Positions 35,234 to 43,498 of a stretch of 64,000 nucleotides of DNA are shown in pieces. The notes below the pieces were generated by a model. That model was not told where the DNA came from and ran no database searches. It saw only the letters and a program-made list of their open reading frames with translations. Position 1 is the stretch's first letter, and every line of letters starts with the position of its first letter. This DNA comes from Pedobacter sp. BMA (GTDB lineage: Bacteria > Bacteroidota > Bacteroidia > Sphingobacteriales > Sphingobacteriaceae), in the NCBI RefSeq assembly GCF_001027745.1, contig NZ_LECU01000003.1, forward strand, positions 62,001 through 126,000, written 5' to 3'. Position numbers and translations under genes: made by a program.

Positions 35234-36413
35234 TTTCCACCTCCTCTCTCTTCATTCCTTTAGTTTGAAGTACGACGAGCACAAAGCACAACTCCACCAG
35301 TTTTTCCAGCTTTTCAAAGAGCGGGAAACCAAAGGTATCATCGGCCAGTGCCAGCGGATCGCCGTCGGTTCCTGCATAATAAAGCCATTCCTTTAATCCA
35401 TACCGCATCTCCTTAATACTTTCCAAATCTACCAAAGGGGCAAGCGCTTCAAGCGGATGCTGGATTTCCGCGGCAGTGAGTACGGTTAGCTCATATTCCT
35501 TAATCCCCGTATAATCTTCTTCCAATTGGCGTTCCCTCACCCCTTGAATCCAGTCGCCAAAAGTAAATTTGTTTGTGCAATACTCCTTTTGCTGACGATA
35601 GGGAAGCTTATGTTCGACAATCAGATGTGCCGCCTGTATCAAAAGCGTTAGCCGCTCGAAACTATAATTCATGTCACCAGGCTTTAGGTGAACTCCATCC
35701 GTCATACAAGCCTTCAGCCAGTCACGTAAGTCTCTCCGGGCGCCATGCAGGCTTGCCCCCTCGAAAAATTGAATGACCTGTAAGTATGGATTGTGAAGCA
35801 TATCATCACTTAGCAGATAGGGGCAGGTATCTTTAAAAGTCAGCCGGTGGGGAGTCTGATAAGCAGTTTCTTTCAAACGTTCTTTCAGTAAAAAAGTAGC
35901 CTCAATTAGTTTGCGGATATTGGTGAGTAATGGAAAAAGAAGGTCACTAAGCTCATTACATTCAGTAGCCAGTAAGCTATATTTAAACCAGCGGGCCAGT
36001 TTCTCTTTAAGCAGTTTCAATTTCCCTTTGTCTTCAATAAAAGCCAGGCAAAGCGAGGGATTCAGTCTTTCTTTTTCATTGAGGTACCTGGTTTGATATG
36101 GGATACAATCATTTTCCAAAAAGAGCTCGTATTGGCTTAGGGTTGATAATTTCACCAGATGCTGTCCGCCCTTTGCTACTGCTTTATTAAACCTATAAGC
36201 AGAATCAAACAGATCAATAAGGTTATCATAAAATAACATTGTTCGCGATAGTTGCTCCCCTTCAGGCAGATACTCAGGGTCGATGAGCATTTGTAACCAA
36301 TCATCCAGGAAGTCGATTTCGCAGGCTACCCCATCCCAACTGCTGAAGTTTGAAAAAGTCCACAAGAATGGATAATCATCCATTTTGATTTCATCATTGC
36401 GTTTCATAATCAT
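35223..36413 (-). CDS. Protein of unknown function with an internal domain duplication
   Basis: 396 residues, soluble and helical, no recognised family. Its two halves (about 12-178 and 195-380) look homologous: DDYPFLWTF/DTCPYLLSD, IDFLDDWLQM/RDLRDWLKAC, YELFLEND/YELTVLTA, LKEKLARWFKYS/MRYGLKEWLYYA and FPLLTNIRKLIEATF/FPLFEKLEKLVELCF. The second half is the closer match to the downstream 214-residue protein. First gene of the operon; the promoter should lie in the 102-base gap shared with the S24 repressor gene. Confidence 0.8.
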   Translation of the reverse strand: MIMKRNDEIKMDDYPFLWTFSNFSSWDGVACEIDFLDDWLQMLIDPEYLPEGEQLSRTMLFYDNLIDLFDSAYRFNKAVAKGGQHLVKLSTLSQYELFLENDCIPYQTRYLNEKERLNPSLCLAFIEDKGKLKLLKEKLARWFKYSLLATECNELSDLLFPLLTNIRKLIEATFLLKERLKETAYQTPHRLTFKDTCPYLLSDDMLHNPYLQVIQFFEGASLHGARRDLRDWLKACMTDGVHLKPGDMNYSFERLTLLIQAAHLIVEHKLPYRQQKEYCTNKFTFGDWIQGVRERQLEEDYTGIKEYELTVLTAAEIQHPLEALAPLVDLESIKEMRYGLKEWLYYAGTDGDPLALADDTFGFPLFEKLEKLVELCFVLVVLQTKGMKREEVENGK

Positions 36414-36467
36414 TTGTTTATTTCACATTTTAATTATCTTGCGGGATGATAGTTTAAACATACAAAG

Positions 36468-36496
36468 AATAATTAGATTATCTAATAATAATTAGA
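36468..36496. promoter_or_regulatory. Probable operator of the S24 repressor
   Basis: The divergent intergenic region holds a near-perfect palindrome ATTAGAT-T-ATCTAAT (36472-36486). The half-site AATAATTAGA also occurs twice in direct orientation 19 bases apart (36468 and 36487). It sits 20 bases before the repressor start and 55 bases before the operon start, so it can control both. Confidence 0.6.
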
Positions 36497-36515
36497 AAAA
36501 GTTATTAATATACTT

Positions 36516-37166
36516 ATGCTTTCTGAAAATCAGCGTCTTAAAATCCTTATGGATAAGCTTGGCTTTAAAACTCAAAAGGATTTTGCTTCCGGTTTAAATC
36601 TGGAACCTGGAACAATCTCTCCCATGATTAGCGGAAAAAGGCCTATTACGAACCCATTTAAAGAACGGCTTGATTTTAAGTTCAATGTGAACATTAACTG
36701 GCTCGAAACCGGAGAAGGTGAGCCTTTTCTAAAAAAAGGCCCCGTCGTATCCGAATCCAAAGAAGGCGTGCCTTACTTCAACGTAAGCCTCTCTGATAAT
36801 GACATTCGCTCTTTTGGTGATGAACAAGCTGAATACTTTGTCAACTATAAACCTTTTAACGATTGTACCTGCTACCTGCCGGTGTATGGCGACAGCATGT
36901 ATCCCAAATATGCCTCAGGCGAAATTATTGCCGTAAGGGAAATTACCAACTTCGAAATATTACAATGGGGCGAAGCTTATGTCATCATGACTGATGAAAA
37001 AGCAAATCACCTGAGGAGCATCAAACTGATACACCAACACAGCGATGAAAATAAGCTGATCCTTCGTTCATCGAACCCTAATTTTAAAGGAGACACTATT
37101 ATCGCTAAGGAAAGTATCATGGCCTTGTATATTATTAAAGGAAAGATTACGCGCAATTTCATTTAG
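36516..37166 (+). CDS. XRE-family repressor with S24/LexA-like C-terminus
   Basis: 216 residues with the layout of phage CI/LexA-type repressors: an N-terminal helix-turn-helix (about 5-65, LGFKTQKDFASGLNLEPGTI, ISGKRPITN) and a C-terminal peptidase S24-like domain from about 115. The serine is S127 in VYGDSMYP and the likely lysine K170 in LRSIKLI, so self-cleavage or co-protease response is possible. No other phage gene is near. It diverges from the HEPN-linked operon and probably represses it and itself. Confidence 0.85.
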   Translation: MLSENQRLKILMDKLGFKTQKDFASGLNLEPGTISPMISGKRPITNPFKERLDFKFNVNINWLETGEGEPFLKKGPVVSESKEGVPYFNVSLSDNDIRSFGDEQAEYFVNYKPFNDCTCYLPVYGDSMYPKYASGEIIAVREITNFEILQWGEAYVIMTDEKANHLRSIKLIHQHSDENKLILRSSNPNFKGDTIIAKESIMALYIIKGKITRNFI

Positions 37167-37384
37167 GCGCTCCGAAATAATTGTAGCACCCGACATATAT
37201 TAGGCCACTGGTTTTTTATCACCTCAGACACCTCAGCACATCCAAGACTAATCTCTAATAGTTAGGGACAGAATCTCAATTTCATCAGCCTGAAAAACAG
37301 TATGTTCGTTATTTATAATGCACATTCAGGAAAACGAAATCAAACAAAAACCTAGTTGATCGTATTTATATAGAAAAGTAAATT

Positions 37385-37744
37385 ATGGAAAACGAGGAAA
37401 AAAATATCGATCAGAAAGATAATCAGCCAAAACCTACTGACGACGCGCAATTGGAAATAGAGACAGTTGTGCCATCCACACATGAGAAAAAAGTGAGTGA
37501 GGCTGCGGATCAGGCGCCGGATAGTTCCGGAACCACTCAAGACCAACCAAAGGAAGCGGAGTCAGCTGAAGAGCAGGAAACACCAGCTGAAGATACGCAA
37601 GCGACTGAAGATACAGAGCCAGCTGATAGTGCAAAACCGGCTGAAAGTGCAGAAGCAACTCCCGATGACCATTCTGATGAGGGAGGAAATGAAGATGCTG
37701 ATGATGAACGGGATCAGATTGAAACCATCACGCCAAGCGCTTAA
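37385..37744 (+). CDS. Small acidic, disordered protein
   Basis: 119 residues, dominated by Glu, Asp, Ala, Gln, Pro and Thr, with imperfect repeats of the type AEDTQATEDTEPADSAKPAE. No domain, signal peptide or membrane span. The composition is coherent from ATG to stop and the alternative frame on the same strand is an Arg/Lys-rich shadow. The 218-base gap on its left shows no clear promoter. A function cannot be assigned. Confidence 0.6.
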   Translation: MENEEKNIDQKDNQPKPTDDAQLEIETVVPSTHEKKVSEAADQAPDSSGTTQDQPKEAESAEEQETPAEDTQATEDTEPADSAKPAESAEATPDDHSDEGGNEDADDERDQIETITPSA

Positions 37745-37800
37745 ACCTTAAATTTTGTTAACGCACATTACAGCTGAAATAGTTTTACTAATTTGGCGTT

Positions 37801-38412
37801 ATGATTAACATGAAAAACACATTATTAATTGGCTTTATTGCCTTAACCCTTTGGAGCTGTGGCATCAACAGGCAGGCGCAACAAATCAAAGCGCTCGAAG
37901 ATTGTAAATACCGCATCACTGGTGTGCAACAGGTTAGTATTGCCGGTACAGATGTAAAAAAACTGCTTAACGAGCAAAGCTTTAATCTGACGAGCCTACC
38001 GGGAGTTGCATTGGGTTTATTGAGAAAAGACATTCCGCTGCGTGCAAATCTTAATCTTGAAATATCGAATCCTTCAGGCAACCTGGCAGCTATTAACCAG
38101 TTTGAATATAAAATACTTGTGAATAATACCGATCTGGCAGAAGGGATAGTGAACCAGAATGTGAGTATTGCACAAGGACAAACCGTTACCGTTCCGGTTC
38201 AGCTGACCAGTAATATTTACGGCTTAGTTTCAAATGGCAATGTGTTTAACGACATCATCAAGGCAGCACAAAAAGGCGCTTCATCTAAAGATGAAAAACT
38301 CGGACTGCTAACCATTAAAATTAAACCAACCTTTATGCTGGGCAATACACCAGTGAAGTATCCGGGTTACATCACCATTAATAAAGATATCAGCAGTAAA
38401 ATATTGTTGTAA
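37801..38412 (+). CDS. LEA type 2 (WHy-like) lipoprotein
   Basis: 203 residues with a lipoprotein signal peptide (lipobox LWSC near residue 20), so it should be anchored to a membrane facing the periplasm. The mature part has the LEA14/WHy pattern: LPGVALGLLRKDIPLRANLN, LEISNPSGNLAAINQFEYKI, then NNTDLAEGIVNQ and a VTVPVQLTSNIYGL strand. A second ATG at 37810 (MKNTLL) is an alternative start. In bacteria such proteins are linked to desiccation or envelope stress, but no assay supports this here. Confidence 0.75.
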   Translation: MINMKNTLLIGFIALTLWSCGINRQAQQIKALEDCKYRITGVQQVSIAGTDVKKLLNEQSFNLTSLPGVALGLLRKDIPLRANLNLEISNPSGNLAAINQFEYKILVNNTDLAEGIVNQNVSIAQGQTVTVPVQLTSNIYGLVSNGNVFNDIIKAAQKGASSKDEKLGLLTIKIKPTFMLGNTPVKYPGYITINKDISSKILL

Positions 38413-38449
38413 AACAAAGAATCCCGCCAGTAGCGGGATTCTTTGTTTT
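38411..38449. terminator. Bidirectional terminator between the LEA2 and S41 genes
   Basis: A perfect 17-bp stem (left arm 38411-38427, right arm 38433-38449; core AATCCCGC/GCGGGATT) with loop CAGTA and A/T-rich flanks on both sides serves the two convergent genes. Confidence 0.9.
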
Positions 38450-38451
38450 AT

Positions 38452-40059
38452 TTAAAATTTCCTTTCAGGCCTGGCGAGCATTCCTTTAAAACCATTTTGA
38501 TCCAGGCTTTCTGCTACGGCTTTAATCTCAGCACTTGATAATTGTGCCGGCATGGTGGTCGATGAAACCTTTAAACTTGCTGTTTTCGCTGCAGTGGTGA
38601 CAAAGCTGCCGCTCTTCGCGTATAGTAAGGCATAATATAGCAGCGTTTCGCTCTCATCACCCCAGGCCTTTGTAAGGTCTTCATAAGCTTCCTTATCTGG
38701 CGTAAGTCCCGAATAATACCCACCTGTACCGGCCTGATTTTTTGTTTCAAACTCCGGGATGTACATATCAAAATTCTCAATCCTTACCGGAAAAAAGCCA
38801 ACAGGTTTGCCATAGGTGGTGGTACCAATAATTTTTACGTCGAGCACCGGACGAAGGTTATTAATAGTAAGCTCACTTGCCGAGGCTGTAGATCCGGTAA
38901 CCAGAAAGTAGATCCTGCTTAAATCAAGTGATCCCGATTTGGCAAACTTCTCAATGTTATCAGAGGCTGTAGGCAAATAATTAAGATCTGCGTAGGTAGC
39001 GTACTTACCGTTTACCCCGGTGGTAAAAGTCTGCAGTTTTCCGGCAGCATCAAGCAGTGGCTGATGTACCAGAATAGACGCCTTCCTGGCGGCCGTAGTA
39101 GTTAAACCCTGCAGGTAACTGTTATAATAATAAGTGAACATGGTTGTACCGGTTTTTCCTGCGGGTACAGCAAGGTTAGAGATTTGCGTAGCGGTTGAAA
39201 CATAACCCCCGCCATTATATCTTAAATCAACCACCAGCTCGGTTACACCCTGACTTGCAAAATCAGAGAAAGTGGTACTCAACGCCGAAGTAACGTTATT
39301 GGTAAAACTATTAAATACAATATATCCCACTTTTTTGGTACCTACCGTATAAACATGCGTATACAAAATCGGATTAACGGTATAGTTCGCGCTGGTAACA
39401 ACAACGCTTTTTGACACTTTGTTTAAATCGGTAAAAGTCAACCTTACACTTGCATTGGTACCAAAAATTGCGCTATTCAGAAACGGAATAAGTGCCGTGT
39501 CATAAGTCAGGTCGGTTCTACCGTTGATGCTGGTGATCTGACATCCCCTGGTCAACCCCTGGAGTGCAGCAGGAGAATTCGGATAAACATATTTCACACG
39601 CAAATCCGTCTTGGTATTATACATCACTGAAAAACCGTAGTCTGTAGAGGTACCATTTAAATCGGCCTTTAATACTCCGGTGCTTCCTGTAGTAGAGGTG
39701 TAATCAAAAAACGAATATTTAGGCTCACTGGAAGTGCTAACATATTCGTAAGGCTTTCCGGTTGTTGGGTCAAGCGAATACTGGGTCATGGCATATAGCT
39801 CAGCATCGTTAGAGGCAAAAGCACGTGGCTTGAACACCTCGTAGGTAGGCAAAGAGCTATTCCAGTAGTAAAGCTCCTTCGCATACAAAAAGATAGAATC
39901 TTTTGTCAATTCCGCGCGGGTGCCCGAAACAGCAGTTGTAGTAGTGGTAGTAGTTGTGGTAGTCACTTCAGGTGTCACTGAAGTTTTCTTGCACGACATT
40001 ATAAAACCAATTCCGATAGTCGCCAGAATCAGTGTGCTCACTAGTTTATTATTCTTCAT
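38452..40059 (-). CDS. S41-family C-terminal processing peptidase, lipoprotein
   Basis: 535 residues from the ATG at 40059 (MKNNKLVSTLILATIGIGFI, lipobox MSC). An earlier start at 40128 lies inside the promoter and is rejected. After a poly-Thr stretch near residue 35 come a PDZ-like region (YPNSPAALQGLTRGCQITSI) and the tail-specific protease domain, with the catalytic serine in GSTASASELT and the lysine in TYGKPVGFFP. It probably degrades or trims proteins at the outer membrane or in the periplasm. Confidence 0.92.
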   Translation of the reverse strand: MKNNKLVSTLILATIGIGFIMSCKKTSVTPEVTTTTTTTTTTAVSGTRAELTKDSIFLYAKELYYWNSSLPTYEVFKPRAFASNDAELYAMTQYSLDPTTGKPYEYVSTSSEPKYSFFDYTSTTGSTGVLKADLNGTSTDYGFSVMYNTKTDLRVKYVYPNSPAALQGLTRGCQITSINGRTDLTYDTALIPFLNSAIFGTNASVRLTFTDLNKVSKSVVVTSANYTVNPILYTHVYTVGTKKVGYIVFNSFTNNVTSALSTTFSDFASQGVTELVVDLRYNGGGYVSTATQISNLAVPAGKTGTTMFTYYYNSYLQGLTTTAARKASILVHQPLLDAAGKLQTFTTGVNGKYATYADLNYLPTASDNIEKFAKSGSLDLSRIYFLVTGSTASASELTINNLRPVLDVKIIGTTTYGKPVGFFPVRIENFDMYIPEFETKNQAGTGGYYSGLTPDKEAYEDLTKAWGDESETLLYYALLYAKSGSFVTTAAKTASLKVSSTTMPAQLSSAEIKAVAESLDQNGFKGMLARPERKF

Positions 40060-40110
40060 GTAGGTGGTGTATTTTTTTAAATACGTATTGATATCGACTT
40101 TGGTTGTTTG

Positions 40111-40141
40111 CAAAAGTAAAAAACTCAAAACAACAACTCAA
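40111..40141 (-). promoter_or_regulatory. Promoter of the S41 peptidase gene
   Basis: TACTTTTG (40118-40111 on the minus strand) with TTG 20 bases upstream (40141-40139) matches the Bacteroidota consensus. It predicts a leader of about 45 bases and fixes the start codon at 40059. Confidence 0.65.
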
Positions 40142-40266
40142 TATACAAGTATTTATGATATGTAACCACCAATGTATCGGTGAATTAACTAAATCTGCCG
40201 ATTAAATTGCTTTTTGATGTTGATATGCAATGATTATGAGTAAATAACGAGCGAGATAAAAATAAA

Positions 40267-40292
40267 AAAGCCTCTCATTTCTGAAAGGCTTT
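40267..40292 (-). terminator. Terminator after tRNA-Phe copy 1
   Basis: AAAGCCT/AGGCTTT 7-bp stem followed by T-rich sequence on the minus strand, 6 bases after the tRNA end. Confidence 0.7.
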
Positions 40293-40297
40293 TAATG

Positions 40298-40370
40298 TGG
40301 TGCCACCTGGATTCGAACCAGGGACACAAGGATTTTCAGTCCTTTGCTCTACCGACTGAGCTATGGCACC
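40298..40370 (-). tRNA. tRNA-Phe (GAA), copy 1
   Basis: 73 bases folding as a standard cloverleaf: acceptor stem GGTGCCA/TGGCACC, D arm with AGCTCAGTCGGTAGAGC, anticodon stem AAGGA/TCCTT with loop CTGAAAA (anticodon GAA), T arm CCTGGTTCGAATCCAGG and discriminator A. CCA is not encoded. It is identical to the copy 200 bases away. Confidence 0.97.
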
Positions 40371-40465
40371 GTTTGTTAAGGTCTGCAAATCTAAGATTCT
40401 TTTCTGCAAATGCAATAACTTTAAAAATTTATCTCTCCAATTCCATTGGAGGGCATTCCAAAAAC

Positions 40466-40491
40466 AAAGCCTAACATTACTGAAAGGCTTT
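40466..40491 (-). terminator. Terminator after tRNA-Phe copy 2
   Basis: AAAGCCT/AGGCTTT stem with a T-rich tail on the minus strand. It is the same element as after copy 1, so tRNA and terminator were duplicated together. Confidence 0.65.
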
Positions 40492-40497
40492 TGGAAG

Positions 40498-40570
40498 TGG
40501 TGCCACCTGGATTCGAACCAGGGACACAAGGATTTTCAGTCCTTTGCTCTACCGACTGAGCTATGGCACC
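40498..40570 (-). tRNA. tRNA-Phe (GAA), copy 2
   Basis: All 73 bases are identical to copy 1: anticodon GAA, no encoded CCA. The 127-base spacer differs from the flanks of copy 1 except for the terminator. Confidence 0.97.
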
Positions 40571-40789
40571 TCCCGTTTGGGATTGCAAATGTAGTGTTCT
40601 TTTTCCAAAAGCAAAACTTTTTTTCGAATATTTCATTCACCCATTGATAATCAACAAATTAATTTTCACTTCACCCCCTAAACACTCCTTAGAATGAATA
40701 CAAACAATAAATTTTAACTATTTTTTTATGCATGCATAGTATTTTATTAGGATTAATATCATAATTTAGCGTTAACAATCTAATTTTGC

Positions 40790-42085
40790 ATGGTGGCTCA
40801 GATCCTTTTTCTAGTAATTACACTGGCAGCATCAGTGCTGTTTGCAGTGAATCTGCGTAAAATTATCCGCAACATCCGTTTAGGAAAACCGGCCGACCGT
40901 AAGGACCAGCCTCAGAAACGTTTAATGACCATGATTCGTGTGGCTTTTGGTCAGTCGAAAATGGTCGTTCGTCCAATCCCGGCATTTCTTCACTTTTTTG
41001 TATACATCGGTTTTGTCATCATCAACATCGAAGTACTGGAAATCATGATCGACGGTATATTTGGAACCCATCGCATTTTCCATGGCTTAGGTGGTTTATA
41101 TAACTTCCTGATCGGATCTTTTGAAATCCTGGCACTTACCGTTTGGGTATCCTGTGCGATTTTCCTGATCCGCAGGAATGTATTAAAGCTCAAACGGTTC
41201 AGGGGAGTAGAGATGACCAGATGGCCGAAGTCTGACGCCAACTACATCCTTTTCACTGAAATCCTTTTGATGAGTGCCTTCTTACTGATGAATGCGGCTG
41301 ACGCCAAATTACAGGTATTGGGTTCAGGGCATTACATTGTTGCAGGTAGTTTCCCGGTGAGTCAGTACCTGATGAACATGTTGCCTTCAACAGAAAATGC
41401 ATTAGTGATTATTGAACGAGGTTGCTGGTGGTTTCACATCATTGGCATTCTAGCGTTTTTAAACTATCTCCCCTACTCAAAGCATTTCCATATTCTCTTT
41501 GCCTTTCCAAATACCTATTTTTCAAACCTGGAGCCTAAAGGTGCTTTCACCAATATGGAATCGGTAACGAATGAAGTAAAGGCAATGCTCGATCCTTCCT
41601 TTATTCCTGCTGAAACCACTCCTGGTAAGTTCGGGGCTAAAGATGCCACTGACCTTTCCTGGGTAAATCTGATGAATGCCTATACCTGTACGGAATGTGG
41701 TCGCTGTACCTCCGTTTGTCCGGCGAACATTACAGGCAAGCTGCTTTCACCACGAAAGATTATGATGGATACCCGTGACAGGATTACGGAGATCGGCAAA
41801 AATATTGATAAAAATGGCGCGGAGCATCAGGATGGAAAATCATTGCTTGATGATTATATTACCAGAGAAGAAATATGGGCTTGTACCAGTTGCAATGCCT
41901 GCGTAGAAGCGTGCCCGGTAAATATCGACCCATTGCAAATCATTACGGAGTTACGCCGCTTTGCAGTTATGGAAGAATCGCAAGCCCCGTCAAGCATTAA
42001 TGCGATGATGGGAAACATTGAGAATAATCAGGCACCCTGGAAGTACTCACCTGCCGATCGTTTTAACTGGGCAGAGGAGAAGTAG
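40790..42085 (+). CDS. Membrane-bound (Fe-S) oxidoreductase subunit
   Basis: 431 residues. The N-terminal half has about five transmembrane helices, resembling the NarI/HdrE-type membrane subunit, while the C-terminal half carries two [4Fe-4S] motifs, CTECGRCTSVCP (about 300) and CTSCNACVEACP (about 363). The following gene encodes the HdrB/CCG-type partner, giving a heterodisulfide-reductase-like electron-transfer module. The donor and acceptor are unknown. A TAATTTTG element ends one base before the ATG, closer than normal spacing allows, so either the true promoter is elsewhere or the match is chance. Confidence 0.9.
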   Translation: MVAQILFLVITLAASVLFAVNLRKIIRNIRLGKPADRKDQPQKRLMTMIRVAFGQSKMVVRPIPAFLHFFVYIGFVIINIEVLEIMIDGIFGTHRIFHGLGGLYNFLIGSFEILALTVWVSCAIFLIRRNVLKLKRFRGVEMTRWPKSDANYILFTEILLMSAFLLMNAADAKLQVLGSGHYIVAGSFPVSQYLMNMLPSTENALVIIERGCWWFHIIGILAFLNYLPYSKHFHILFAFPNTYFSNLEPKGAFTNMESVTNEVKAMLDPSFIPAETTPGKFGAKDATDLSWVNLMNAYTCTECGRCTSVCPANITGKLLSPRKIMMDTRDRITEIGKNIDKNGAEHQDGKSLLDDYITREEIWACTSCNACVEACPVNIDPLQIITELRRFAVMEESQAPSSINAMMGNIENNQAPWKYSPADRFNWAEEK

Positions 42086-42121
42086 TCGGGCAATACTTAA
42101 TACTAGATACTAAATAAAAAG

Positions 42122-42910
42122 ATGGAATTTAAAGTACCTACAATGGCCGAACTAATGGCCGCAGGAGAAGAACCAGAAATACTATTTTGGGTGGGCTGTG
42201 CCGGAAGTTACGATGAGCGGGCACAAAAAATCACCCGTGATATCTGTAAGATTTTGCATCATGTAGGCATCAAATATGCAGTACTTGGTACGGAAGAAAG
42301 CTGTACCGGCGATCCTGCAAAGCGCGCCGGAAACGAATTCCTTTTTCAAATGCAGGCAATGACCAACATCGAGGTACTCAATGCTTATAACATCAAAAAA
42401 ATTGTTACCGGTTGTCCGCATTGCTTCAATACTATTAAAAATGAATACCCCGGACTAGGCGGCACCTACGAGGTAATCCACCACACGCAGCTCATCCAGG
42501 ATTTGATTAATGAAGGCAAATTAAAAGCTGAAGGTGGCGAAAGCTTTAAGGGTAAAAAAATCACCTATCATGACCCTTGTTATCTGGGACGCGGAAACGG
42601 AATTTACGAAGCCCCGCGTAAAGCTTTAGAAGTACTGGATGCCCAGCTGGTAGAAATGAAACGCTGCAAAAGCAATGGTCTGTGCTGTGGTGCGGGGGGT
42701 GCACAGATGTTTAAAGAACCTGAGAAAGGGAAAAAAGACATCAATGTGGAACGCGTAGAAGAAGCATTGGAAACTGCACCTGAATTTATTGCAGCAGGTT
42801 GTCCATTCTGCATGACCATGCTGAGCGACGGGGTTAAACTAAAAGATAAGGAGCAGGAAGTAAAAGTACTTGATATTGCAGAAATCACTGCAAGGGCAAA
42901 CGGACTTTAG
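42122..42910 (+). CDS. CCG-domain (Fe-S)-binding protein, HdrB/LutA-like
   Basis: 262 residues with two cysteine-rich CCG domains: LFWVGCAGSYDERAQKI and GCPHC in the first, then HDPCYLGRGN, LCCGAGGAQMF and AGCPFCMTML in the second. In heterodisulfide reductase B such motifs bind non-cubane [4Fe-4S] clusters; LutA and GlpC relatives act in quinone-linked oxidation. It starts 36 bases after the membrane Fe-S subunit and should work with it. Confidence 0.9.
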   Translation: MEFKVPTMAELMAAGEEPEILFWVGCAGSYDERAQKITRDICKILHHVGIKYAVLGTEESCTGDPAKRAGNEFLFQMQAMTNIEVLNAYNIKKIVTGCPHCFNTIKNEYPGLGGTYEVIHHTQLIQDLINEGKLKAEGGESFKGKKITYHDPCYLGRGNGIYEAPRKALEVLDAQLVEMKRCKSNGLCCGAGGAQMFKEPEKGKKDINVERVEEALETAPEFIAAGCPFCMTMLSDGVKLKDKEQEVKVLDIAEITARANGL

Positions 42911-42971
42911 CGGTAATGATCGGGTGAGAGAATAGCCTAATTAGAGAATGAGTGATTGAGCGAATGGGTCT

Positions 42972-43448
42972 CTAGGGGTTCAATGGTAACTTGGTAATCC
43001 GCTCCAGATTATCGCGGATGAGGTTCAGATCTTCTGCCTCCACATTTCTTAGGGGGATCATCAGTTGAGTTGTCATCGAATCCACATCCCCGCCTTTATC
43101 TTTATAGGTCTGCACGATGATATCATCACCTTTGGTTTGGAGGAATAACTTACCTGCACTCGCGTCCCCCAGATAGTTCATGTCTTTGAATTTAGATAAT
43201 TTAAACGCGAAATATTCTGTTTTGCCGCTTTTGAAATAACGCTTGTACCGGCAGAAACCATTGTTAGTAACATTGAGTTCATAAGATTTAATCTGGCTGT
43301 TTTCCTGTGAAGCATCGTAATGATCAAGCAGTGTTTTTTGAAGAAACCCAGCATATTGCTCCATGGTTTCAGGATCAGAAAAAGCAAATAAACCTACGCA
43401 GAATACCGAACAAAGCGATATTTTCAAGCCAAGTGTAAACTTTTTCAT
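42972..43448 (-). CDS. Exported protein of unknown function
   Basis: 158 residues with an N-terminal signal peptide (MKKFTLGLKISLCSVFCVGL, cleavage after about 23). The mature part is mixed alpha/beta with no motif I recognise (NNGFCRYKRYFKSGKTEYFA). It is divergent from the next gene by 50 bases and converges on the Fe-S gene. Base composition is like the neighbours. Confidence 0.75.
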   Translation of the reverse strand: MKKFTLGLKISLCSVFCVGLFAFSDPETMEQYAGFLQKTLLDHYDASQENSQIKSYELNVTNNGFCRYKRYFKSGKTEYFAFKLSKFKDMNYLGDASAGKLFLQTKGDDIIVQTYKDKGGDVDSMTTQLMIPLRNVEAEDLNLIRDNLERITKLPLNP

Positions 43449-43487
43449 AGCGACAACGTTTTAATGACAGCAAATTAATTAAAATAC

Positions 43488-43495
43488 TAAATTTG
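43488..43495 (+). promoter_or_regulatory. -7 element abutting the start codon at 43499
   Basis: TAAATTTG ends 3 bases before the ATG, which predicts a transcript starting at or next to the A of ATG (leaderless). Confidence 0.45.
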
Positions 43496-43498
43496 TAT

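Noticed and set aside
36516..37166. Prophage suggested by the CI-like repressor
   Set aside because: No integrase, terminase, capsid, tail or lysis gene is nearby and no attachment repeats were seen.
37497..37751. Arg/Lys-rich frame of 84 codons on the plus strand
   Set aside because: Frame-shifted shadow of the acidic protein at 37385; low-complexity Glu/Ala codons read as Arg/Lys in the other frame.
40060..40128. 23-residue N-terminal extension of the S41 peptidase
   Set aside because: It would start inside the predicted promoter and would bury the lipoprotein signal.
40275..40636. Open frames of 71-94 codons across the tRNA genes
   Set aside because: They read through two tRNA-Phe genes and contain tRNA-derived peptides such as AIAQSVEQRTENP.
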